From: Bacteroidota bacterium | GTDB taxonomy: Bacteria > Bacteroidota > Bacteroidia > Chitinophagales > Chitinophagaceae | Assembly (NCBI GenBank): GCA_023424015.1 | Contig: JAFAEM010000030.1 | Location: 1 to 64,000, forward strand | Direction of reading: 5' to 3' | DNA: 64,000 bases | Shown: positions 35,907 to 45,285 of the stretch, piece by piece | Numbering within the stretch: position 1 is the stretch's first letter | Layout: each line of letters begins with the position of its first letter | Made by a program: the position numbers and the translations under genes | Notes under the pieces: generated by a model | What the model saw: the letters and a program-made list of their open reading frames with translations, nothing else | Databases searched by the model: none | What the model was told of the DNA's origin: nothing

Positions 35907-38900
35907 TTAGAAATTCACTTGTAAACCGAATGAGAAACTTTTGAATGCCGGAACACCAGTACCGGTACGACCGGTATTATAGTTGCTGGTATTCCACATG
36001 GAGTAGCCGCTGATATTTTCAGGATCAATCGGCAGATCTCTGAGGTTATCCCAGGTAATGAAGTTTTCAAGACCGAGATAAACTCTGACAGAACTCATCC
36101 ATGCTCTTTCTACAATCGATTTTGGCAGGGTATAGCCCAGCGTGATGTTTTTAAGTCTCAGGTAAGCCATGTTCAACAGATACCTGTCCTGCACCTGCAT
36201 ATTGTTGGTAGTGTTGCTACCGCCGTTGTTGTAAGCGGCAGGGTAGAAGGCACCGGTATTTTCAGGTGTCCAGAAATTACCAGCGATAGCTTCGGGCATC
36301 GCACCATCAGAAGACTGGAAACCGGGAATAGCCAGGAAGCCTTGTCCCCATATCTCACGTTTACCTACGCCCTGGAAGAATACGCTGAAATCAAAACCTT
36401 TGTAATCGGCACCCAGTCTGAAGCCATATTCATAGCGTGGAGTTGAATTTCCAATTACTTCCAGGTCACCATGATCTGCCAGTGTGTTTGTACCATTATT
36501 GATCTCACCGTCACCATTCAGGTCTTTGAATTTAACATCACCAGGACCAAAGCGGAAGTTTGCTGAGTTTTGCAGAAACGCCTGGTAAACTGGTTTCTTG
36601 CCATCAGGACCTGTTTTCAGTTTGAATGCCTGTCTGCCTGCATACAACGCACTTTCAGCCGTTGTGAGTGTGATCAGGACGGGTTTGCCATCAGGTCCCA
36701 GTTCGAAATCATCCATCTGGTACAACCTGTCGGTTCTGTAACCCCAGATCTCACCGATATCTTTTCCATTGTAGTTGCCGGTAACCTGTGTTCCGGATCC
36801 ATAGTTTGTCAGGATAGTTTTTGCATCAGATACATTGGCCCTTGCATTAAGACGCAGACCATTGTCAAATGTATGGTTGAAATCAACAGTAACTTCCCAA
36901 CCCTTCGTTTTCAGATCGCCATAGTTACCCTGAGGTGCGCCAACACCAAGCGTAAGAGGAATACCTTCCTGTGGAACGATCATGTTTTTAGTCAGACGCT
37001 CGAAGAGGTCAAAAGAAACATTCACTTTATTATTCCACAAACCGATATCAACACCGAAGTTTTTACTTACGATATCCTGCCACTTAATGGCCGCGTCTAT
37101 CGCTGCGGGTGAACCTACGAAATTCACTCTCGCGCCGTTCACCCAGGTGCTTTGACCGGTTCCCATCCGGGGAAGATACAGACCGCTGGATACAGACTGG
37201 TCACCTATAGATCCCCATGATGCCCTGAATTTAAGTGAGCTCAATACTGGTTTTACAAATTCCATGAAATTTTCTTCACTCGCTACCCAGCCAGCTGATA
37301 CTGATGGATACCATCTCCACCACAGAAACTCGGGGAATTTGGATGATCCGTCGTAACGCAGGTTACCTTCAAGCAGGTATTTGTTCTGGTACGCATAGTT
37401 AAGACGACCGAAATAACCCAGCTGCGATTCCCATGATTCACCACCACCAATGGTTGGTGTACCGATACCAAAGGGGAATTGCGGGTTGTTGATATCAAGC
37501 AGGTTTGTGATCTGCGAAGACTGCCATTCTGTAGTAGCCGTTACACGGTTGATACCCAGGATAGCTTTGAAAGCATGATCATCTTTCAGGGTATAGTTAT
37601 AAGTGGTATATGCGTTAATGGTATGGCTCAGGAAATTCTCCGCGCTACGATAGTAGTGATCGGGGTTTCCACCTGGTGCTGTATAGGTGTCGTACGACAG
37701 GTCGAAAGCCGCCATAGCACCTGGATCTGTACTTGAAACTACCCTTCCTTCATTGTTAACATAAACAGGGTTGCCGCTTGCATCGAGACGTGCTTTAGGC
37801 GCTACCCATGAATTTCGTGCTGTATAACGGGTACCTGGTCTTTTCCAGATCTCTTCCTGGTTAGAAAGTGTATAATCAAAATCCACTTTCCAGTTCTTCA
37901 TGATATTAACCGTAGTACCGAGTGTCACATTTAAGTAGTTGCGTAGAATGTTGGCGGTATTAGCTGCTGCCAGCTCACTTTCCGGGCTACGGATAGGATC
38001 TCCATTTTCATCGAGGCCAAGTGGATAAAGAGAACTCCAGCGATACAGGTATAACCAGGGATCTGCCGTGGTGGAGTTAGTTGCATAAGCATACTCTTTA
38101 TTTCTGCGTGAATAAATTGCACCACCACGAATGGTCACATACTTGTTCAGGTCGCTGGTGATCTTCAATGATGCATTATGACGTGTGAACTGATCTTTCT
38201 TTGAAGGCTTCAGCATACCGCTCTGGTCCAAAAGGCCGAGGCCAATATTATAGGATGTTTTTCCCTGGGTAAGTCCGACGGAAAGATCATGTTGTTGTGT
38301 AGGCGCCCATTCTCTTACCATATAATCGTATGGGTCGTATGTGCGCACGCCCATTTTCTGGTTGCTGGGACCCTGCACATACCAGTCTCTGCCGAAAACA
38401 GTAGGGTCGTTAGGGCCGAGATGACCATATTTTTGTTTCCACTCTACTGCTTTTTCATAGCTGGCGCGATCTACATAATAGAAGGCACCCGTGGGTGTAA
38501 ATGTTCCAACCCTTTCAGATGCATAAACGGTGTATTTTAAACCGTTCACATCAGCCATTTTCAGGTCTTTCCAGATGTTCTGGAAAGAAAAGTTGTTGGA
38601 ATAGTTAACCTGTGCTTTACCTCCAGAGGTTGAACCTTTTTTGGTTGTGATCAGGATAACACCAAAAGACGCTTTTGAACCGTAGATCGAAGCTGAGGCA
38701 GCGTCTTTCAAAACGGTGATGGAAGCAATATCATTGGGGTTAACAACCTGGATGCTGGGGATCTCTACGTTGTCGAGGAGGATCAGTGGAGAGCTTCCAC
38801 CCAGCATTGATCCCATTTGGCCCCTGATCTTCATAATCGGGTCAGAACCTACTTCACCGCTGGGTACGATCACACTGAGACCGGAAGCCGCGCCCTGCAG

Positions 38901-39335
38901 ACCACGGCCTACATCAGCGATCGGGCGACCCGCCAGTGTTTTCTTTACATCAACGGTAGATACGGCACCCGTCAGGTTTGTTCTTCTCTGTGTGCCATAT
39001 CCTACTACCACTACGTCACTCAGAGTCTCCTGTTGCTGCACAAGTGAAATACTAATACTGTTGTCCGCACCGACAGTTACTTCCTGTGTGGCAAAACCAA
39101 CTGATGAAAACTGGAGTACCTGCCCTACAGCTGCGGTGATCTGGAATTTACCGTCAGCGTCGGTTTGAGTTGCTGTAAGCGTATTCTTCACACTTACATT
39201 GACACCCATTAAAGGAGTCCTGGCGTCAGCTGATAGCACCGTTCCTGTTATGGTCTTTTCCTGCGCGTATAAGTCGGGCGGCAGAAAAAGGGTCATAAGC
39301 AGGATGGCTGCTATAAACCGGATAGATTTTCGCAT
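35907..39335 (-). CDS. SusC/RagA family TonB-linked outer-membrane transporter
   Basis: An 1142-residue TonB-dependent transporter. After the signal peptide (ending near DLYAQ, residue 25) comes a carboxypeptidase-regulatory-like domain (KTITGTVLSADARTPLMG to about residue 105). The plug domain opens with LSDVVVVGYGTQRRTNLTGAVS and includes the SusC signature ITVLKDAASASIYGSKASFGVILITTKKG. A 22-strand barrel follows and ends FGLQVNF. It imports a nutrient captured by the SusD partner, using energy from TonB. It starts 45 bp after a DeoR-type regulator gene on the same strand, an unusual control partner for SusCD. Confidence 0.96.
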   Translation of the reverse strand: MRKSIRFIAAILLMTLFLPPDLYAQEKTITGTVLSADARTPLMGVNVSVKNTLTATQTDADGKFQITAAVGQVLQFSSVGFATQEVTVGADNSISISLVQQQETLSDVVVVGYGTQRRTNLTGAVSTVDVKKTLAGRPIADVGRGLQGAASGLSVIVPSGEVGSDPIMKIRGQMGSMLGGSSPLILLDNVEIPSIQVVNPNDIASITVLKDAASASIYGSKASFGVILITTKKGSTSGGKAQVNYSNNFSFQNIWKDLKMADVNGLKYTVYASERVGTFTPTGAFYYVDRASYEKAVEWKQKYGHLGPNDPTVFGRDWYVQGPSNQKMGVRTYDPYDYMVREWAPTQQHDLSVGLTQGKTSYNIGLGLLDQSGMLKPSKKDQFTRHNASLKITSDLNKYVTIRGGAIYSRRNKEYAYATNSTTADPWLYLYRWSSLYPLGLDENGDPIRSPESELAAANTANILRNYLNVTLGTTVNIMKNWKVDFDYTLSNQEEIWKRPGTRYTARNSWVAPKARLDASGNPVYVNNEGRVVSSTDPGAMAAFDLSYDTYTAPGGNPDHYYRSAENFLSHTINAYTTYNYTLKDDHAFKAILGINRVTATTEWQSSQITNLLDINNPQFPFGIGTPTIGGGESWESQLGYFGRLNYAYQNKYLLEGNLRYDGSSKFPEFLWWRWYPSVSAGWVASEENFMEFVKPVLSSLKFRASWGSIGDQSVSSGLYLPRMGTGQSTWVNGARVNFVGSPAAIDAAIKWQDIVSKNFGVDIGLWNNKVNVSFDLFERLTKNMIVPQEGIPLTLGVGAPQGNYGDLKTKGWEVTVDFNHTFDNGLRLNARANVSDAKTILTNYGSGTQVTGNYNGKDIGEIWGYRTDRLYQMDDFELGPDGKPVLITLTTAESALYAGRQAFKLKTGPDGKKPVYQAFLQNSANFRFGPGDVKFKDLNGDGEINNGTNTLADHGDLEVIGNSTPRYEYGFRLGADYKGFDFSVFFQGVGKREIWGQGFLAIPGFQSSDGAMPEAIAGNFWTPENTGAFYPAAYNNGGSNTTNNMQVQDRYLLNMAYLRLKNITLGYTLPKSIVERAWMSSVRVYLGLENFITWDNLRDLPIDPENISGYSMWNTSNYNTGRTGTGVPAFKSFSFGLQVNF

Positions 39336-39380
39336 AGCTATTTTAGTTTAGTGTTTAAAAAATGGTTCTTATAAAAAAGT

Positions 39381-40130
39381 TTACATTATTTCTACTCCTG
39401 CGTTCGCATAGGGTTTTAACAACGGGTCATCGGGGTTCAACTCAGTGATCAGTATGTCGATCTTACTCAATGGACAGATTTGGATGGGCTGGTAAGTGTT
39501 GATCTTTTCCGCGATCGCCAGGCACACTACTTTGGCGGAAGACTCGATCATGGCCTTCTTCAGCTGCACCACTTCCCAGTCATTATCAGTCACACCGTTT
39601 TGGGGGTCTATAGCATTGGTGCCTAAAAAGCAGATATCGGCTTTAACCTGCCGGATCTTTGAAATGGCTTCGGAGCCAACTGTTATTTTAGAATTTTTGG
39701 AAACCCTGTCACCGATCAATATCACTTCAATATTGGGGTGATCCAGGTATTCAAGTATAGCAGCAATACTGCCGGATACAAATGTTGCTTTCAGTTCCTT
39801 GGGCAATACCCTCGCCATCTCCACAATAGTGGTACCACCACCGGTAAGGACAAACATACCGTCACTGATCAGGGTGATCGCTTTTTGAGCGATACTCTTT
39901 TTCTGATGTTGACTATAAACCCCATTGGTATGTATATGTACCTGGCTGAATGAGCGGGAAAGGGCGCCGCCATGAACCTTTAATAGTTTTCCTTCCTCCG
40001 ACAGCTCAAGCAGATCGCGGCGAATCGTGTCTTCAGATACATTGATCTCCTGGCTCAATGATGAGGAAAGAACTTTATTATGCAGGTTTACCTGCTGCAA
40101 AATGTAGGATTGTCTTTCTTTCTTTAGCAT
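39381..40130 (-). CDS. DeoR/GlpR-family transcriptional regulator
   Basis: A 249-residue regulator. The N-terminal winged helix-turn-helix contains KERQSYILQQV and VSEDTIRRDLLELSEEGKLLKVHGGAL, the family signature. The C-terminal sensor domain, related to ribose-5-phosphate isomerase-like folds, has LTGGGTTIVEMARVLP and CFLGTNAIDPQNGVTDND. Family members usually bind a phosphorylated sugar and release DNA. The gene lies directly upstream of SusC on the same strand, so it probably controls the whole locus and itself. Two spaced copies of a TGCAATA-containing word in its upstream region are candidate operators. Confidence 0.93.
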   Translation of the reverse strand: MLKKERQSYILQQVNLHNKVLSSSLSQEINVSEDTIRRDLLELSEEGKLLKVHGGALSRSFSQVHIHTNGVYSQHQKKSIAQKAITLISDGMFVLTGGGTTIVEMARVLPKELKATFVSGSIAAILEYLDHPNIEVILIGDRVSKNSKITVGSEAISKIRQVKADICFLGTNAIDPQNGVTDNDWEVVQLKKAMIESSAKVVCLAIAEKINTYQPIQICPLSKIDILITELNPDDPLLKPYANAGVEIM

Positions 40131-40163
40131 GCAGTTTCGTTAGGAATGCTAAATGTAGGGCAA

Positions 40164-40205
40164 AAAATTGCAATAACCAGCACAAATTGGAGAAAAACTG
40201 CAATA
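40164..40205. promoter_or_regulatory. Candidate operator repeats upstream of the DeoR gene
   Basis: AAAATTGCAATA (40164-40175) and AAAACTGCAATA (40194-40205) are direct repeats 30 bp apart, about three helical turns, in the region upstream of the DeoR gene. The assignment is pattern-based only. Confidence 0.35.
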
Positions 40206-40271
40206 TTTATCCAGATAATTTGCGTTAATGTGCATATATATGTTGATATCTTCCAATTTTTGACACTAAAA

Positions 40272-40292
40272 AACCCTGCAAAGTGCAGGGTT
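40272..40292 (-). terminator. Terminator of the small barrel gene
   Basis: On the minus strand AACCCTGCA, loop CTT, TGCAGGGTT, followed by TTTT. It lies 25 bp past the stop codon at 40317. Confidence 0.85.
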
Positions 40293-40316
40293 GAAATTCC
40301 TTGCTAAATGGTTTTT

Positions 40317-40799
40317 CTAGAAGGTAAAGCGGGCAGTGAAGCCTATCGCCGCAGGTTCAAAATTTATGTCACTCACAAGGTTGAGTTCAGGTTTCCAGTC
40401 CAGCGATAAATTGAGCGGAATATTGACAAATTTATAGTCCAGGCCAATGACCCCCATAGCCCCGACTGCAGCATCGGTCTCGTTTTTTTGCTTGTTGGGG
40501 TTCCAGGACTTTACAAAACCCAAATAACCACCGCCACCATAATACCATTGCAGGCCTTCTGCACTAAAAGGCTTATGCACTTCATAAAGCGCGCCTAATG
40601 CCAGTGGGTCGCCAAATGAAAAAAGGGCTTCAATGGCCGAGCGTTCATTGAGGAAATGTTTGAGTGAAATAGAATTGTTGACCATGGCCGGACTACTACT
40701 TAATCGAACGCCCAAACCTGTTTTATAAGACTGAGCTGATGCTGTGCCGGCAAATAAAAGGACTGCTACGAACACCGAAACGGATATTATTTTTTTCAT
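40317..40799 (-). CDS. Small outer-membrane beta-barrel protein
   Basis: A 160-residue protein with a clear signal peptide (KKIISVSVFVAVLLFAGTASAQ). The mature part looks like an 8-stranded barrel: alternating patterns in KTGLGVRLSSSP, YYGGGGYLGFV and GVIGLDYKFVNIPLNLSLDWKP, with a terminal FTARFTF whose last residue is aromatic, as needed for barrel insertion. No enzymatic motif is visible and I cannot name a specific function. It is monocistronic, with its own terminator, and divergent from nhaA. Confidence 0.78.
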   Translation of the reverse strand: MKKIISVSVFVAVLLFAGTASAQSYKTGLGVRLSSSPAMVNNSISLKHFLNERSAIEALFSFGDPLALGALYEVHKPFSAEGLQWYYGGGGYLGFVKSWNPNKQKNETDAAVGAMGVIGLDYKFVNIPLNLSLDWKPELNLVSDINFEPAAIGFTARFTF

Positions 40800-40979
40800 G
40801 GTGATTTATTTTGTTGTTAGTTAACGAAAAATAGTGCCACTAAAGTTTAAAGGAAATGCAAATGTTATTTATGTATGTGAGACATTCACGCGCTGAAATA
40901 CCCCTAATCTTAAAATGTTAATAGTGATACAAAAGCACTAATTTCTACAATACCTTATTTTCGTAATTTTTAATCAGAC

Positions 40980-42146
40980 ATGAAGATATCGAAACTGTTC
41001 AGAGATTTTTTTGATAGTGAAAAAGCCGGGGGACTGATCCTGCTGGGCTGTACAATTATTTCCCTTTTATTGGCCAATAGCGCATGGGGAGATAGCTATG
41101 TTGGTTTCTGGCATCGGCATGTCGATTTTTCTTTTGGAGCCATTCGACTCGACTATTCCATCGAACACTGGGTGAACGATGGACTAATGGCCATTTTCTT
41201 TTTAATGGTGGGACTTGAGATCGAGCGCGAGCTATATATAGGAGAACTGAAAAATATTAAAGTGGCCTCGCTGCCGATAGCGGCGGCCATTGGTGGCATG
41301 CTGCTGCCGGCATTGATCCATTTTTTGTTTAATGCTGGCACCGCCGAGCAGTCGGGTTTTGGTATACCTATGGCAACAGATATCGCTTTCGCCCTGGGGA
41401 TGATGGCACTGCTGGGTAAGCGCGTACCTTTTGCCCTGAAGATATACCTCACAGCACTTGCCATCATTGATGACCTTGGCGCTATCCTGGTGATCGCCAT
41501 TTTCTATAGTGGAGGAGTTTCATGGCCCTACCTGCTTTCTGCACTGGGAATTTTCATTGGACTATTTGCCATGGGAAAATTTTTAAAGGTCCGCAAGCTG
41601 GTCTTTTATCTGGTACCGGGTGTGGTGATGTGGTATTGCATGTTGCAATCAGGGGTGCACGCTACAATAACTGGTGTATTGCTTGCATTCGCAATCCCAT
41701 TTGGCGGCAAAGGCCCGGAGAGTCCGTCATACCGCCTGCAACATTACCTGCACAAGCCTGTTGCCTTTTTCATTCTTCCCATTTTTGCGCTTGCCAATAC
41801 GGGCCTCATCCTGACGGAGGGATGGGAAAATGAACTGAGCTCTCACAACAGTCTTGGAATCATGCTGGGACTTGTAATAGGCAAACCCCTGGGGATCCTT
41901 TTGTTCTCCGTCCTCTTAATAAAATTAAAATGGGGCAGCCTTCCACCGGGGATCAAGCTTAAACATCTTTTTGGTGCAGGGATACTTGGCGGTATCGGAT
42001 TTACGATGTCCATTTTTATCGCCAACCTCGCATTTAATGACGCGCATACGATCCAATTCTCAAAAATATCCATCCTCGTCGGCTCTGCCGTCGCTGCGAT
42101 AGTTGGATTGCTATGGCTGAGGTTTACCCTGAAAAGAAAATACTGA
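40980..42146 (+). CDS. nhaA: Na+/H+ antiporter NhaA
   Basis: A 388-residue, 12-span inner-membrane antiporter that exports sodium in exchange for protons and supports growth at high salt or high pH. The paired aspartates of the ion site are in LTALAIIDDLGAILVIAIF (near residue 160). The N-terminal SEKAGGLILLGCTIISLLLANS and the FFLMVGLEIERELYIGEL segment match the family. Its length equals E. coli NhaA. Single gene with no partner; no regulator of the NhaR type is seen nearby. Confidence 0.96.
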   Translation: MKISKLFRDFFDSEKAGGLILLGCTIISLLLANSAWGDSYVGFWHRHVDFSFGAIRLDYSIEHWVNDGLMAIFFLMVGLEIERELYIGELKNIKVASLPIAAAIGGMLLPALIHFLFNAGTAEQSGFGIPMATDIAFALGMMALLGKRVPFALKIYLTALAIIDDLGAILVIAIFYSGGVSWPYLLSALGIFIGLFAMGKFLKVRKLVFYLVPGVVMWYCMLQSGVHATITGVLLAFAIPFGGKGPESPSYRLQHYLHKPVAFFILPIFALANTGLILTEGWENELSSHNSLGIMLGLVIGKPLGILLFSVLLIKLKWGSLPPGIKLKHLFGAGILGGIGFTMSIFIANLAFNDAHTIQFSKISILVGSAVAAIVGLLWLRFTLKRKY

Positions 42147-42241
42147 AAGAATCGGGGAATTGGGAATAAGGATTTCTATCGGGAAACGGATTTTTAATTG
42201 CAAGCCGCATTGCTATCGGGTCCCATTACAAATTCCCGGAA

Positions 42242-44188
42242 TCATTCAAACATCTCGTACTTCGTCTTCGGTCTTCTTTCCTCCAGCCACCTAAAACCTG
42301 TCAGGATCATTTCGCCGGGGCTTTTTTGGCGAATAGGCCAAATGGTACCGGTGACCTGGCTTCGAAACACAACCTTATCGAGTTGTTTTTCCTCAAAATA
42401 AATATCAATGATATCGGACTGCGACTGGTTGATGCCGGTATAAGCGCTGTCTTCATCCTGTATGTAATAAATACATTCAGCAAATGACCGGGCACGAACT
42501 GAATCAATATTACCATCAATAAACCAGCCATCCATCCTGGCCGATTTTATCTGGTTGAATACGTCATCTTCAATCCTGTTGACCAGGAAACTATTCTCGA
42601 ATGCTTCTACTTTATCGGCTTTTTTATTTTTGGTAAAAAGCAGTATCGTGTCGCCGGTAATCTGGCTGTTTTGCGCCCATACTACCGGATCTTTAAACAG
42701 GCGAAATACAGAATCCTGGAATGAATAGAACAAGCTGTCGCAAACCGATTGCAATGAATCGGAAAATATCCGTACGTTACGATAGGCTTCAAAATACCGG
42801 TTGGTACTATCGTTTTCACTAAGTGTGATCACGGTAGGTCCTTTCACGGTGTCCTTTGTCAGCGCCTGAGGCTCGTCCTGCCTGCCCGGCAGGCGCTGAC
42901 TGATCCGTGCATTTCGCCGTGCGGCCATGCTATCGATTGGTTTAACAGGCTCAGATATTTTCCTGTCAGCCGCAACCAATGAATCGATTTTCTCAACCGG
43001 ATTTTGTACAGTCAAACTATCTGTTATTCCGCTACTATCAATCCGCGCAAGCACTTCAGTTTTGTCAGCGGCAAGTGAATCCATTTCTTCTTTTTTGCCG
43101 GGAAGCTTTATCACCAATACAGAATCTCCAGGAGTTTTGGAAGAGCTGTCAATCTTTACACTATCGGCTTTGCTTATGCTATCGGGAAGCAAGCCGCGTA
43201 TCCCGAACTTATCGGTCAGCCTTGCGGAAAATAAAGTATCTGCTGATATATAAATCGAGTCGTTTTCCTGTTTGATGATCATCAATGGTTTCCCCGTAGC
43301 CAACATGGCATCGGTTTTCCTGTTTTGATAAATCAGTCCGCCTAAAATGGTTGTCCCCTGCGCGGTGTCTTCCACGATTGCGTTTCCTTCTGCCTGGTAC
43401 ATTCCTGTGCTGTCATCGAAAGCGATGCGATTACCCGTTATGTATCTTTTCCCATCAATGATCTCGGGACGCTGTCCAAACTCCGCCTTGCCTGTTTGTT
43501 GATTATAAAAACCGTCGCGTGTTTTAATAGTACGTCCGCTACTGTCTTTTATCGTCGTTAGAGAAATAAATCGTGTAGTCTGTGAAGTCGTATTGTAAAG
43601 AAGAGAATCAGTATCGATATTATAAGCGGGATCTTTTAGTTTCACATCCTTTTTGAAATAGACGTCTTTGAGATCGGCATAGTAATAACCTTCACGGCTG
43701 GTCAGGACCGATTGCTTGTTGACAACCCGGCCGCCGTTTTTGTACGTGCCGATATTAGTTTCCATATCATATTCCAAATCAGGAGTGGTGAGTGTAGCTT
43801 TCCCGTCGGTGAGTCTAACGTTGCCTTCAAGATATGCCAACTTGGAATTGCCCAGGTAGCGGAGATAATTGGAATAAATGTCGGCGGTATCCGCATCATT
43901 GATATGCACGTTACCCCAGGCCTCAAACACATTGGTCCGTGAGTTGATCACACAGCTGTCGCAATAAAAAAGCGCCGACCCCTGTCTCATCTTAACATCG
44001 CCGGTTACGATCGTAAGCCGGGTGCTGTCGTCCACGGTCTGGAAAACCAGGCTGCGTGTATTGCTGAGGATATGTACACGATTGCTGGTATCAGCAGGTA
44101 AAGTATTAGTTCGGGGCTGTGCCCATACAACAACAACTCCGACTAGCAGAAAGGAGAGAAATAAAACAAATTTTTTTGTGTAATTCAT
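42242..44188 (-). CDS. OstA/LptA-like periplasmic protein
   Basis: A 648-residue exported protein (signal peptide to about VVVWAQ, residue 23). The N-terminal ~300 residues are OstA/LptA-type repeats: VTGDVKMRQGSALFYCDSCVINSRTNVFEAWGNVHI and YLEGNVRLTDGKATLTTPDLEYDMETN, which form a beta-jellyroll that carries lipopolysaccharide across the periplasm. A long Ser/Asp/Lys-rich linker (about residues 345-440) separates a second OstA-like part with TVITLSENDSTNRYFEAYRNVRIF. The C-terminus ends in a charged RRPKTKYEMFE tail. It sits 7 bp after the MlaD-like gene, on the strand opposite lptD, so it probably serves the same lipid export pathway. Confidence 0.87.
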   Translation of the reverse strand: MNYTKKFVLFLSFLLVGVVVVWAQPRTNTLPADTSNRVHILSNTRSLVFQTVDDSTRLTIVTGDVKMRQGSALFYCDSCVINSRTNVFEAWGNVHINDADTADIYSNYLRYLGNSKLAYLEGNVRLTDGKATLTTPDLEYDMETNIGTYKNGGRVVNKQSVLTSREGYYYADLKDVYFKKDVKLKDPAYNIDTDSLLYNTTSQTTRFISLTTIKDSSGRTIKTRDGFYNQQTGKAEFGQRPEIIDGKRYITGNRIAFDDSTGMYQAEGNAIVEDTAQGTTILGGLIYQNRKTDAMLATGKPLMIIKQENDSIYISADTLFSARLTDKFGIRGLLPDSISKADSVKIDSSSKTPGDSVLVIKLPGKKEEMDSLAADKTEVLARIDSSGITDSLTVQNPVEKIDSLVAADRKISEPVKPIDSMAARRNARISQRLPGRQDEPQALTKDTVKGPTVITLSENDSTNRYFEAYRNVRIFSDSLQSVCDSLFYSFQDSVFRLFKDPVVWAQNSQITGDTILLFTKNKKADKVEAFENSFLVNRIEDDVFNQIKSARMDGWFIDGNIDSVRARSFAECIYYIQDEDSAYTGINQSQSDIIDIYFEEKQLDKVVFRSQVTGTIWPIRQKSPGEMILTGFRWLEERRPKTKYEMFE

Positions 44189-44195
44189 TATCGGC

Positions 44196-45185
44196 TCACT
44201 TCGGAACAGTATCTTTTTTCGACGGTGAAGTTAAAGCTCCACCCTTATCCTTTTTGCCGAATATGGATAAATTAACGTAGCGTTTGGGGTGTGCTCTCAG
44301 GTCATCAAGCAGGATCTCAGCGCTGAGCACGGCATCGTTGAGGCGATTGTACAATTGCCGGTCATGGATCAAAGCGCCAAGCGTACCCTGGTCGCTCGAC
44401 ATTTTGTCAATGGTGGATTTCATCATGGAAATAGCTGATTGAAGTGTGTCCATGGTTTTGTCGAGATCAATCCTGCCGAGCTGATCGGTAAATCTTTTGG
44501 TATTATTGATAATGGCTGTGATGCTGTCATTATTCTTATTAAGATTGCCCGTAATCGAATTGACATTATTGAGCGTGGCAGCCAGGGCACTGTTTTGCGG
44601 GTCCAGCATTTTGTTGAGAGAATGCGTGGCCGAATTGAGGTTGCCAATCATGTCCTGAATATTTCTTTTTGCACCTGCATCAAACAATGTATTGATATTC
44701 CCAAAAACACGGTTGAGTGAGTCAAGCGAAGTGCGGATCTTGGCAAGTGTGGGCTGAACCTCGGAAGTAAGTCCGCCAAACAATCCTTCGTCGATGCGCG
44801 TACTTAAAACATCACCATCTTTCAGGTATGTCGTGGCATCACCTTTCTCAATAATAATAGTAGAGGAGCCAAGTCCGCCCAGGGGGGCAGTGATATAAGC
44901 AACGGAGTTCGAGGGTATGTTTACATCGCGGGTGAGACTGATAGTAACCTTGATGCCACTCACGTCTTTATCCACCTCCTGCATATCATACACGGTACCA
45001 ACAGTGAGACCATTGATCTTTACTTCATTTGATTTTGCCAGGCTGCCCAGTTTGGAAAAGATCGCGTATACCTTGGTGGTGGAGTTAAAAAGGTCTTTGC
45101 CTTTTAAAAAATTGAAGCCTACAATAAGTAAGCCTAAAGCCAACACTGTTAATATTCCGACCTTGGTTTCGTTGTTGATCTTCAT
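44196..45185 (-). CDS. MlaD/MCE-family lipid-transport protein
   Basis: A 329-residue protein with a single N-terminal membrane span (VGILTVLALGLLIVGFNFLKG) and an MCE domain at about residues 35-115, including SLAKSNEVKINGLTVGTVYDM and the VAYITAPLGGLGSSTIIIEKG strand. A long helical C-terminal region follows. MCE proteins form hexameric rings that shuttle phospholipids between the inner and outer membranes. The start at MKINNETKVG is set by the span; a frame extension adds nine residues. Flanked by an amidase gene and an OstA-like gene on the same strand. No MlaE/MlaF transporter genes are present in the window. Confidence 0.9.
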   Translation of the reverse strand: MKINNETKVGILTVLALGLLIVGFNFLKGKDLFNSTTKVYAIFSKLGSLAKSNEVKINGLTVGTVYDMQEVDKDVSGIKVTISLTRDVNIPSNSVAYITAPLGGLGSSTIIIEKGDATTYLKDGDVLSTRIDEGLFGGLTSEVQPTLAKIRTSLDSLNRVFGNINTLFDAGAKRNIQDMIGNLNSATHSLNKMLDPQNSALAATLNNVNSITGNLNKNNDSITAIINNTKRFTDQLGRIDLDKTMDTLQSAISMMKSTIDKMSSDQGTLGALIHDRQLYNRLNDAVLSAEILLDDLRAHPKRYVNLSIFGKKDKGGALTSPSKKDTVPK

Positions 45186-45285
45186 AATGCCGGTTTGGTT
45201 CCCGGCTGCCAAATTAACTAATTATTTTTAAACGATTTATTGGCCACCAACTGAAACCGGGAATAAGGTCATTACTGGTTGTGAA

